A stretch of 64,000 nt of DNA. Origin: Amphiduros pacificus (taxonomy: Eukaryota; Annelida; Polychaeta; Phyllodocida; Hesionidae). The translations under genes were made by a program, and so were the position numbers. The DNA lies in contig OX439003.1 of the NCBI GenBank assembly GCA_949316495.1, positions 23,312,295 to 23,376,294 of the forward strand. The letters run 5' to 3'. The notes beneath the pieces are model-generated. The model ran no database searches. It worked only from the letters and a program-made list of their open reading frames with translations, and had not been told where the DNA came from. Positions 51,943 through 62,390 of the stretch are shown here, piece by piece. Position 1 is the first letter of the stretch. Every line of letters starts with the position of its first letter.

Positions 51943-51961
51943 AGTGCCTCCTAGTGGCAGA
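51943..51961. promoter_or_regulatory. CTCF-like motif upstream of CABIT-like gene 2
   Basis: GTGCCTCCTAGTGGCAGAG resembles the CTCF core. Its flank, AAGGGTAATTATGGGTCTTT, resembles the flank of the motif at 56560 upstream of paralogue 3. Confidence 0.4.
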
Positions 51962-53406
51962 GGAGAAAATAACCAAAATAGCATACTTGATGGGAATTGG
52001 CATTAATCAATATTTAATCTCTGCAATTTAAAATTATAAGGTATGATTACAAGTACATTTCTTTCTAAATAGTATTTTGTTATAATTTTCCTTGATGATA
52101 GTTTTGGTGAGAAATGAAGAAGACAGGCAAATTAGTTTTGCAGATTACACAACAGGAGTAGGCTTGGTTTCAGCTGTGTTTATTTCATTTCATTGGGAAG
52201 AAAATTCACTGTCATCCAAGTCAAAAAGATTTTCTAATTTTCATTTGTATAATTTGGAAATAAAAAGAAAATTTGACAATCAGATATGTAAAGCGAGGCG
52301 AAAATATTCATATTTTTCTCTTAATGTTTTTGTAAAATAGAAAATCTGTTTCACTAGGATCACAGTAGATATTGTTTAGATCACTTTTACAAAGTTGTTT
52401 GGAAATCCACTTTATTAGTCCCACAATCTGCAGAACGTTTTCTCTATAACAGTTTAGATAAAAGAAATCTTGGAGCAGTGACATATTAATATGCCACTAT
52501 TTATAAGTTATAAAGATATGAAGTTTTCCTTATATCAAAGAAATTTCCGTTGTGGTTTTCAAATGATAAGTCAATAGTTTTATTACAAAAATAAATGACG
52601 AGAAAGTTTGAATGAAAGAAGTTTTCACGTACTATTTTGAAAACGCTCTATTTTGGCATAAAAAGAAAATAGTACCAGCAGAAAATCTGCCACCAGAGGA
52701 CACTCATTACCAACACCCATAAAAACCCTTAATCAGGGAAACTTACAAAAGTTTTATTGCGCTCTGAAATAAATTTTCAAATGGAGACACCACGGCGACC
52801 TTTTGAAGAAAAGAGTACGTATTACCACTAAAATGATATAAATAGCAATGCACATGGTGTGTTAAATAAATTGTTTAGCTTGGCGGTGAGTGTTTAATAT
52901 TTCATACGTGTTGCTCAGTTGATGAAATATTCGTTTAACAAAGAGATCAACAAAATTATATTTAAATATTTCAATTCTTTATTGCATTATAATTTTTTTC
53001 AATACATGGTGTTCAAGACATGTTGATATCGTATCGCACATTGAGGTCATGTCTGCTGTCATTCCAATATAGATGTTTATATTTACATATGTAAACATAT
53101 ATTTATGTATATAAACATATATCTATGTATGTATGTAAACATGTATGATATATGCATATATACAAAAACATTGAAAACAAATCACTGACAAGTGTTATAG
53201 AATGTTCATTCTCATAAATCTGGTCATTTGTTTTGAGCGTACCTATATGCAGTAAGCAGTTAGTTGAAAACTAATATGTGAAATCACAGCCTTACACTGT
53301 TAAATGTGGAATTTATTGAAATACCGATCTAACCTCTTTCTATATACATGGTAAAATTAAATGAATATTTAATCTGAAACCCTGGATTTGAGTGTGTCAT
53401 TCTTTC

Positions 53407-55101
53407 TTATTTCTTCTTGTTTTTCTTGTCTTTTTTTAGTTCCTTTTTAGTAGGTTTGTAACCCACAACTGTGTTTAAAGTGGAACTGCTTGCCTGTGGC
53501 ATATTCATGGATGTCCAAAATGCTTGTGGGTTTTCAGCATAACTGGCTGGGCTATCTTGATACATTTGTCTATTGTAACTAGCCTGATCAAATTGTGCAG
53601 CAGATTCTAAGAATGGAGAATATGGCAACCCAGTATTTGGTTGTAAACTCATTTTTCGCCCACGGTTTTGTGGAACAGATGTTACATCCAGGACTGGAAG
53701 ACTGGTTTTTCTTTTGTAATGATACCCGGATGCAGGGTGAAGATGGTGGCCTGCAAGACTGGGTGCTCTTTCCTGTGGTACCTGATCCACTGTCACAAAT
53801 GACTCACTTGAAGTATTTTGCTGCTGGCTAAATTGAGTGTGTTGTGGTTGTTGTGGTTGTTGTGCAGGAGCTCTTCCAGTCTGCGGTACCTCTTCACTCC
53901 GGGATCTTTGAAAGGCTGTACTTGGGTTTCTGGCACTCATTGCAGCAGAGCTGTCACTTTGGATGCGTTTTCTCTGAGGCAAAGGCGGTGGTCCTGGTTT
54001 GCGAGGTGGGGGTAGCATTGGTTTCCCATCAGGCATGACATTGACATAATCCTTATTTCTTTTTTTGAAATGATCATTTTCATATACGTGACTGGCAATT
54101 TCGACACTCTTAATCGCCTTGTACACATCCTTTTGGAACTGTTCATCACTGTTACTTGTTCTGGGAGAAAGGTTGTTGCCCTCGTTAGGCTGACTACTAC
54201 ATCTCCAGACACCTTCATAATCTTCTGAATCTTCATCTGAAGAGAGGTGTTCTTTTTTGGCTGCTCCTACTTGCATGCTATTCATGTGGCTTGATATGCC
54301 AAAATCCTCTTGGAAACCAGAGTCTGGGTGGGAATATCTGGATTTCCGACCAGAATTAGCTGACACCTTATCTACCTCAGTGTGTCTTAAAAGTCCATAG
54401 GCAGATGTACATACATTGTTGTAAACATCTTCCTCGTCCTTACTTTCCTTGTTGATAACAACAATGTCATAGCCTAACTGAAGGTAAGGTTGTTTAAGGG
54501 AATCTCCATGAAGACCAATATCATCCCTGAATGTATTCCATGCCCTCCTACTTTGACCAGTAAGTCCCATTCCAAGTCTCATGGTCACATTAACATCACA
54601 TGGTAAAACAATGTAATTGTTCTCATACTGTGAACCTAGCCATGCACCCTGCAAATATTTCTCATTATACACAAGGTAAATTTCAAATTCACCAATGTTC
54701 TTTGCCGTAATGTCAGACATTTGTTGATCCATATAAAAGTTTTTAAGGACATGCTTCTCAAACCTCACAACCACAGGCAGTGTAGTGATATCTAGTATTT
54801 TAGACATACTCATGGCTTTAGTAAATTTTCCTGTGGCTTGTTTGATTTCAAACTTTAAAGGGTAGTCCTCTGGTATTGTAAATGTTCTTTTATAAAGATC
54901 TCTCCCAACTGCTCTTTTCTGGATACCAATTCCAGAAAAACAAACATAATCTCCCCTGTAAAGACCTTCATTTTCTTTCTTTCCTCTGTATCCTTGCTCA
55001 ATAGTTGCAAGTACTGGCAAGTTATCCTTGTATTCATTAACAACCCCTGATGGTGTGAAAAGGTCGTTAGACCACTCAACGTTATTCATATCGGCATTCA
55101 T
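53407..55101 (-). CDS. CABIT-like adaptor protein 3
   Basis: Single exon, 564 residues from the ATG at 55101. An open extension to 55194 exists, but similarity to paralogue 2 begins exactly at this Met (MNADM versus MYADM). The CABIT-like domain (about 28-215) includes LYRGDYVCFSGIGIQKRAVG and YIVLPCDVNVTMRLG. Docking motifs: YNNV at 227, YEND at 340, YVNV at 352, and a strong proline segment LPPPRKPGPPPLPQRK at 363. It carries one copy of the unit that is doubled in paralogue 2, then KRKTSLPVL, the conserved box YAENPQAFW and a lysine-rich end (KKELKKDKKNKKK). Lack of introns in all three genes suggests an intronless ancestor, perhaps a retrocopy, before tandem duplication. Confidence 0.7.
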   Translation of the reverse strand: MNADMNNVEWSNDLFTPSGVVNEYKDNLPVLATIEQGYRGKKENEGLYRGDYVCFSGIGIQKRAVGRDLYKRTFTIPEDYPLKFEIKQATGKFTKAMSMSKILDITTLPVVVRFEKHVLKNFYMDQQMSDITAKNIGEFEIYLVYNEKYLQGAWLGSQYENNYIVLPCDVNVTMRLGMGLTGQSRRAWNTFRDDIGLHGDSLKQPYLQLGYDIVVINKESKDEEDVYNNVCTSAYGLLRHTEVDKVSANSGRKSRYSHPDSGFQEDFGISSHMNSMQVGAAKKEHLSSDEDSEDYEGVWRCSSQPNEGNNLSPRTSNSDEQFQKDVYKAIKSVEIASHVYENDHFKKRNKDYVNVMPDGKPMLPPPRKPGPPPLPQRKRIQSDSSAAMSARNPSTAFQRSRSEEVPQTGRAPAQQPQQPQHTQFSQQQNTSSESFVTVDQVPQERAPSLAGHHLHPASGYHYKRKTSLPVLDVTSVPQNRGRKMSLQPNTGLPYSPFLESAAQFDQASYNRQMYQDSPASYAENPQAFWTSMNMPQASSSTLNTVVGYKPTKKELKKDKKNKKK

Positions 55102-55243
55102 CTTGCATACAGTATCTTCTTTTAGGTGTGCATCAGTCAACATTAACTTAGAAGGTAAATGTGTTAGTCCTTCAGAATATATGTATATATCCACTCAGTA
55201 TGTTATATAAATGCCTTTGATATCAGCTCTGTAGAACTGAATC

Positions 55244-55358
55244 AAGAATGTTTGGAAAAGCTCAAACCATGTCTTATAAGTTAACAGATATGCTCCGTTT
55301 ATATTGGCTGTCATTTAGCGATGTAATTTCCCAACAAAAACTTCCTGGTAGATGTCCC
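55244..55358 (-). promoter_or_regulatory. Promoter-proximal block shared with paralogue 2
   Basis: Counterpart of 50191-50292, about 145-255 bp upstream of the chosen start. It keeps AAAACTTCCTGGTAGATG with the ETS-type CAGGAAGT on the gene strand. Confidence 0.5.
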
Positions 55359-56559
55359 CATTACCTCGCTTGCTTGGTCTGTTTGATATCATCTGAAAAC
55401 TTAAGTGCAGAGTTGTTTGTGAATCCACTTTATAGCCAGAATGTTTTAATGTATTCAGAGGTACATCAGATCTGTTTAATGTTTCATAGTGAATCGCTAT
55501 ATTTAATTGTTTTTGAGCAGACATTGGCATTTCAGACAAAACTAAATAAGCTTAGTTTATATACATCCTAGGGAATAAAGCAAGCCGCCATTCCCTCTTT
55601 TTTAATGTTGTCAAATCATATATGTTAGAACTAATAATTGTGCAATTTCTTTTGATTAATAAAACCTTATTATGAAAGAGAAAAATTTCTTGAATAATTA
55701 AGCTATATTTTCAACCTCTATTCTGCAAACGGGGATTGGTTATTAAAAATAACCGGGGATTGGTTATTAAAACATAACATTAAAATATTAATCTCCTAGT
55801 CTAGCTGGTAACCTGATTGGATGTCTCAAAGTGAGGTGGTTCCTCTAAGGTTAAAATCATACCATGGAAGGCAGATCCATTGATCGTGATATTGTGAGAG
55901 ACCTTTTCGTTTTCCTGGTGGCAGTCGTTTGTCCCAGGCATGTACCTGCCAAACAGAGCGAAGCACATCTGAACAACATCTTAGATACGCTGTGATATAA
56001 AAAAAAATGAACGTGAAGTGTCTGATTTGCTTTTGACAAATATCTAGGCGTCCTACATTTGAATATTTGATAAATAGTGGTTTTAGAAGCGTTAAGAAAA
56101 GTAAAGGTAACATTTATATCGTGTCATTGCTTTGGTAAAAGAAAAAGGTAAAATAAAATATGAAAAGGAAGACTATTCATATGCAAAGAGGAAATACATA
56201 CTAAACATATATAACATTAAAATTTATGATTTAAAAAATGATTTAACATCAATATTTAAAACATACAGTTTAAGGGCTGTGAGTTCCCACCAATGAGAAA
56301 AAAAATGCTCATTGGCTGCCAAAGGGGGGGGGGACTGCATCCAGGTAAGCAAATTAACATATGAATGTACCTGAGCGCCAAACAGCCTGTAGTCACGGTA
56401 GTATCTTGCAATTCCGAGTTGAAGTTAAACATTAATTTATCTTTTGAATTACTGATTGTGATCATCCCTGTACTGTTTGATCATACGAAATTCTCAAAGC
56501 TGGGTCGATGTAGCTTCGTTTGGCTTGTGATTTTAAGGGTATTCACGAGTCTTGTTTCA

Positions 56560-56578
56560 GAGCCCCCTGGTGGCAGAT
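56560..56578. promoter_or_regulatory. CTCF-like motif upstream of CABIT-like gene 3
   Basis: GAGCCCCCTGGTGGCAGAT is the best CTCF-like match in the window (reverse of a CCACCAGGGGGC-type core). The flank is shared with the motif at 51943. Confidence 0.5.
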
Positions 56579-57433
56579 GTCAAAAAAGGTAACATTGGGG
56601 ACCTTCAGAGAAGCTGTACATTTACAGCTTTAATTAGATTTATAGGTGTAAATCATATGCATTGGTGAATTTAATCCATATATACATTTTAACATTGATA
56701 TATTTACATCTTGTCTTGATGTTCCTTGAGAATGGGTTGGTAATAATAAATTAAGAATACTTATTCAAGAGAGTTTATGTATTCAATGAAGATGCAATAA
56801 CTATGATAGTAATTTTGCAAATTTTTATCTTTTGAAATAGTGGTAGCCACCTGCAATGAAGGATTTCTCTTTCCTCTTAATGTACACATCTCACTCATTC
56901 ACATCTTTCCCCCTTAAGAGAAATCAAACATATTCCAACCAATATTTGGCCATCTTGATTTCTGTTATGAGTGAACTCATTGAGTACATACCAACACTTT
57001 AGCTACCGAGGAAACTAACATCCTACCGGACTACTTTCTATGTGACACTCTAATCACTAAATTTCTTTGTTTTATTACATTTTTCTGTTTACGAGTTCAA
57101 GTTAAATATATAAAATGTGTCTGGACATTACATGATACACTTCATATTCAATGTTAATAATTACATGCTTACCTTATATACCTACCAAAAGAGAATCAAC
57201 TAGAAAATGGTGTCTTAGATTTAGAGATATGAATTGCAGATATCTAGTGCTTCTTTTGATCAATTTGCATTATATCCTAGATAAACATATTTTAGAAAAG
57301 TTTGGTCTATAAATCTAACTTAGGTTACTGTGTGAAAATACTGAATACCTTACTTCATAAATTAACTTGATATAGTGATGAAGATCTTGGCTATTTGTGT
57401 GATTTACCAGTGAGAAGATCAAATCATACTTTT

Positions 57434-57511
57434 CAACTTGGCTCAGTAGGTAAGACATCTGTCTCCCATGCTAAAGGTCTGGGGTTCATTTCCCAATTGG
57501 GACAAGTTGCA
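57434..57511 (+). other. tRNA-like sequence, probably a SINE head or tRNA pseudogene
   Basis: It has an A-box-like TGGCTCAGTAGG and a B-box-like GGTTCATTTCC at tRNA spacing. The acceptor ends do not pair at the right distance and the anticodon arm is poor, so it is not called a tRNA gene. It differs from the main SINE family here. Confidence 0.4.
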
Positions 57512-58089
57512 TGTCAGAACATATAGAATTGAATGTTTTTGCCAACACAGAAAACACAGAGCACCTATGAATATATTCAGTGCAATGTAATAGTTCTAAA
57601 TGTTTCAGCATAAGCATGTGTATCACAGGTCTGGTGATATGCGTTAACCTTTTCTCATGGCAATATTGCTAACTGAACATTTTGCCTGGATCCACATTTC
57701 AAAATAAACATAGACTGTATGACTGTATTTTGACCACAAACTTGGCCTTTGGTTCATTATCATTTTTAATTAAAATACTTATTCTGCCCCAAATAAATCT
57801 TGTCATCTTTTCAGTCTAGTAACAAATCGCGACTTGTCAAATAAACAACCACTAAAAATCCAGACTTCAGAATTTGTAAATCTATTTCCAAGGATTGTAC
57901 TGCAATTGTGTCCCCTGGTGTTAAACTACTGAATTTTCTGATCGTCAGGCAAAGATTTCTTTGCCATGAACATCAAGCGTTTCTTGACCATTATTCTATA
58001 AAGACAATAATGGTCATTTTAAACTGAGGTAACAATTGTTGGAAAATGCTTAAATTGAAGAGATTCCAAAAGAACCCTTGGACCTCCAG

Positions 58090-58424
58090 GGAATGCTTTG
58101 TTTGTTTGTTTGGGGTTTTACATCACTTTCAACATTATCTCAGTCATCTCGAGATGAGACCTATTTGTAGCAGATATAGTGCTGCCTCACTGAATTGTCA
58201 TGTCGCAGGTCCTTGACATGACAACCCATCAGGTCACAGATTCACAAGGACAACGGGTTAACCCTTTAGGTACGGGCCTCAGCTCATGTGGGAAATTGTG
58301 TCATGAGTTCGATCTCAGCATGGCGGGGATCGAACCCACGACCTTTGGATTACCACAGAGGAACTGGTGCTGGTAAGCTGGCACTCTAACCAACTGCGCC
58401 ACGGCCCGTGGCCCCGTGGAATGC
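58090..58424 (-). mobile_element. Full-length tRNA-derived SINE with target-site duplication
   Basis: GGAATGC flanks the insert (58090-58096 and 58418-58424). Read on the minus strand, the head has an A box (GTGGCGCAGTTGGTTAGAGT) and a perfect B box (GGTTCGATCCC). A body follows with GGGTTAACCCGTTGTCCTTG, and a tail GATGTAAAACCCC then CAAA repeats. Length about 321 bp. It is the reference copy for the truncated ones at 27 and 51 kb. Confidence 0.85.
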
Positions 58425-59792
58425 GGATTATTGGAGATGTCAAAAAAGGATGAGGCAATGGTTGAGGTTTTGCTATGGAAACAATGAATGCTGAGAAAGT
58501 CAGTGTGGGCAAAGGTAACATTTCATTTTTGTCAATTATTGCTTTCGTCAATTATTGATTTCTGTATTCATTATACTATTTGATGATATTTAGAATTCAA
58601 AATTATTTTCCTTCGCAATATACGTATATTTTCCTCATTTACTTGTTTGGTACCAAAATAACACCTAGATCACAATTTTTAAGCAGATAATACTCAAACT
58701 GTTGAGCGCCATGATAAATAAGAATGTTTAGTGCCATATATACTGTACTGATCGTTTCTTAATCTGCCATAAAATATATTCTGAGACACCGCAGTATAAA
58801 TAATACTGGGTTCCGATGTTATCTAATTGACCTTTTTATTCAGTGATGAAATCATTTCAATGATATGCTTAGACAAGCAGTGATAACAGTTTTGATTCCC
58901 CGCTTAATACTTCTCAAGACAAGAAATTCTTATCAAACCTTTTTTTTATTCCAGATGGTATATTGAGAGAAAAGGCCTGACAGCGGTCCATAATGAGCAG
59001 GTACTTTCCATCAGATAAGAAATGCATGCCAACGAATCTCATCCTGGAATCGATGTTTTGTGGAAATTGATAACTCAATACGTTTTAATAGTTATTATAC
59101 AACACTGCATAATTAATGATTTTGATAAAAATATGGAGGAATACTCATTGAGTATACTTGATCTCTTGGGGATTTGTCCCAATTCAATTGTTTAGTTGCC
59201 TTGAATAGCTTATTTTCAAATGTTAATGTTTTGTTTAATAAATGTACTGAAATCTGCTTTTCAAACTCCACTTGCAGATGTGTGGGGAATATACTGTTTA
59301 CGACGGTCAGAAATTTCTTCACAATAATCAAGCAAGAAAGAGTATCTGGAAGACATTTTCCTTTTAGAAATACGTTTTCAAAATATGTAAATTTGGTGAT
59401 CATATGAACCCTTTAACAAAGTTTGAATTATCTTCCAAGTTTATCATGAAAATATCTCAAATATCTTATCTTGGGATTTGACTTTTTTGTATTATCGACC
59501 TTTTCAACACTGTTTAGGTGATATTAGGTCAACTAGAAGCCTGTCACCGGGACTCAATGCTGTATTCTTTTAGAAGAGTGACTGGGGATCTTTCTTTTGC
59601 ACTATAACATATCCATGACAAAACAATTAAGGCCTTTGATAACCGATTATGGAGCATTAACTGGAATGGGAAACAGCTCAATAGCAGACTCCCACCTTTC
59701 TTAACCACGCAGAATGGCTGAAGTATTTGTCCTAGTCTTTGGGAATCTTCTACTGCTCGTGTTAAACCAAGACCAATGGCATTGGAGCTATG

Positions 59793-60213
59793 CTGATCAT
59801 TGCTTTTTTTTGTAATGTTTGTATACATTCTCTGGAAATTGCTCCATAATTGATCTTTACAATCCTTTCCAACAGCAGACTTGAGCAGATAATTTTAACC
59901 AATTATAATGCATGTTACATATCAAATTTGGCCACAACTTGTTCTATTGGTTCCCATTGGTTAATATTTGTAATGTTATAAAAATGGCAGCCTCTACAAC
60001 TCAGTGATAGCTCTTGGATTTTTGAAAAAGAAAATACAAAATGGAGAAAGATCTTAGCCGAATTAAAGATAGCATTGGTCCCCCGAAGAAACATCTTTCC
60101 AATTAATAGCCAAGAGGTGATTGACAGACAGAATGACAAAAGAAATCCCCAATCAATGCAGAAGCTGTGTAAGTGATGTTGCAAGACAGTCAGCATAGCT
60201 AAAAATCAGCTTA
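59793..60213. repeat. Diverged interspersed repeat, copy A
   Basis: Aligns by eye with 61073-61383: GCTGATCATTGCTTTT at the start, a middle GGTCCCC...ACATCTTTCC match, and GTCAGCATAGCTAAAAA near the end. No known family was recognised. Confidence 0.55.
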
Positions 60214-61072
60214 ATTTTAATTTTGGAAAGGAATATAAAACATATTGTTATGGCATTCTACAAAGGCAAATAACAAAAACATAAGCACTTTGACACCGTT
60301 TTCTTCTATTGATTGCCAGATGTCTTGAGAATTTTGAGCTGGTTAGTTATTATAGAACAGTAAAGGTTGTTATACTGAGTAACTTGAAATTCACCTTTTC
60401 ACATTTTAAAATCATTTTTAACTACCTTTTTTAAAAGTTTATATAGCATAATTTTCTTCAAAATTAAATATTACATACAAAAACTTTTATATACATGTAT
60501 GTATATATAAAATACATTATGAATTCACAAACCATCTTCCAACTGTACTGGTCATTTCTGGATGATGTCTTATCAGTCAAACTAAGTAAACAAACCAAGG
60601 GATAATTTTTCAGTTTCCTGTTCTTGTCTTTTAAATAAAGAAAAAACATTAAAACATTCTGTAAAAGTTTTTATTTTGCAATGAATTTAAAATTGCATTA
60701 AGGCAGTATCAACACATATAAAAAATGGCTCTTGCCAAAGATATTACTGGTATGCAATTTTTATTGGGCATACCATATGAATTCAATACAATTTCTTTTT
60801 TCAGCAAAATATATGTCACTCACAAAAAGTGACAGGCTAGTAAAATCTATTTAAGTGAGAATTAAGTCCTGAGATCAAACTGAAGGAAGTGAATTTTGTC
60901 TGGGTCGATTCCACAACAAGACAATGCTTTGCACAAAGACATTAAATATTTAATTTTATGATTTACTCCAAATATTGCAATTAAGTCTTCATATAAACCC
61001 CCCAAAACAAAGGTTACTATCATTAATGAGCATGATCTTCAAATTTAATTTTCTTATACAAAAAGTAGGCCT

Positions 61073-61383
61073 TTGCTGATCATTGCTTTTTATGTTTGTA
61101 AACATTTAATGAAGATTGCTTCAAAAATGATCATTTAAATCCATCCCCAGAACAAACTTGAACAGATGATAAATTTGACCAATCAATACCAAATCATACC
61201 ATGATGGAAACAGATTAGAGCCTGATGGAAAATAGATAGAAATGGTCCCCTGAAAATACATCTTTCCTTCCAATAACCAAAAACTCCATCCAGTAGTTTC
61301 CCAGAAGAAGATAAAAATTGAATGATAAAATGACACATTTGTTTATATTTGGCTAACACATAGTCAGTATGGCTAAAAACCAA
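61073..61383. repeat. Diverged interspersed repeat, copy B
   Basis: Direct-orientation partner of 59793-60213, shorter and with many differences. Either an old segmental duplication or an unnamed repeat family. Confidence 0.55.
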
Positions 61384-62208
61384 CGGAATTAAAATGTTTT
61401 ATATTATGAAGGAGCCTGCACTTTCAATGAATTTCTTCATAAACAACACAAACATATATCTGAAACACAAACTTTAAGGGAATTCAAACACCAAAGAAAT
61501 CTTAAATAGTAAATAAGCTGTGACCCACTGATGGACTTTAGCACCTGTTTATGTTAGGATTAATATAAATCTGTTACTTCTCATATGATGTTTGCTGGCC
61601 ATCTTAATTAGTTTCAAAACTAATTCTAATATTAAGTCTGTTTGAAACGAAACAAAACCTAGAGTAGCACCTTTTAATTCCTAATGGAAACGTGTTTACC
61701 ATAACTATCTGAATTCTCATACCACTAAAAACTATAGAAGAGGACTAGGAGGTTCATAACTTAATCAGTCAGGAAAAACTTCAAAATTATAATTCTTAAT
61801 ATTTTAAAATGGTGATTTCAAAGTTTGAGATGCTGCTGATTAACTCAAATTATCAAATAGCAATCATAAGCAATAACTGCTCAGAGTAAGGTTGATTGTA
61901 TGTCTCATTAACAAAACAAAATTCTATCAAAAGCCTGAAAGTGGCAAGACAAGAAGAGCATACTTAACCAAATCTTAGCATTTACTATAGAAATATTCTA
62001 GATTTTTGACTGAATCTTTAATTACAAATATTCAGTCTGAAATTTTACTTAGATAATTATCCTAATACCTAGTTTGAACATCACCAACCTAAAAAACTCA
62101 AACTCAACATTTATCAGGGAAGAGTCATACACAAAAGTCCTAATCTCTGGTACTTAATGTAAGCAAGAGATAGGCATATATGCATATACATATGTATATG
62201 TAAAGTAT

Positions 62209-62390
62209 TCAGTCTGTACTATTATAGTACTCCACATTTTCTTTGTGGTTTTTGCTGGCCATGTGAGCTTTGTAGGGCTGAGGTCCTGTGAACTTCTTAT
62301 CACAGAGATCACACTTATACTTGTCCTCTGGTCTCTCGCTCTCCTCTGTCGATGGGCGGTTATAAGCTGATATGTATGGCTTGAATGTAT
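62209..62390 (-). CDS. U1-type zinc finger terminal exon
   Basis: The acceptor is GTTTTCAG. The exon has 182 nt to TGA, with the finger in its second half and a Tyr/Asn-rich end. Confidence 0.8.

Larger units (their letters stand above)
50293..53406. other. Intergenic between CABIT-like genes 2 and 3
   Basis: Holds a composite SINE (51005-51295) and CTCF-like motifs at 51943 and 52688. On the minus strand AATAAA near 53312, about 90 bp after the stop of paralogue 3, is a candidate poly(A) signal. No gene recognised. Confidence 0.55.
55359..62208. other. Long intergenic stretch
   Basis: No gene recognised. It holds a CTCF-like motif (56560), a second at 57909, a G10 run near 56325, a tRNA-like sequence (57434), a full-length SINE (58090-58424) and a diverged repeat pair (59793 and 61073). 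Confidence 0.55.

Noticed and set aside
55102-55194. 31-codon N-terminal extension of CABIT-like gene 3
   Set aside because: Similarity to paralogue 2 starts exactly at the internal Met, and the extension has no counterpart there.
57434-57511. Functional tRNA gene
   Set aside because: A and B boxes are present but arms do not fold properly and acceptor ends are misplaced; kept as tRNA-like only.
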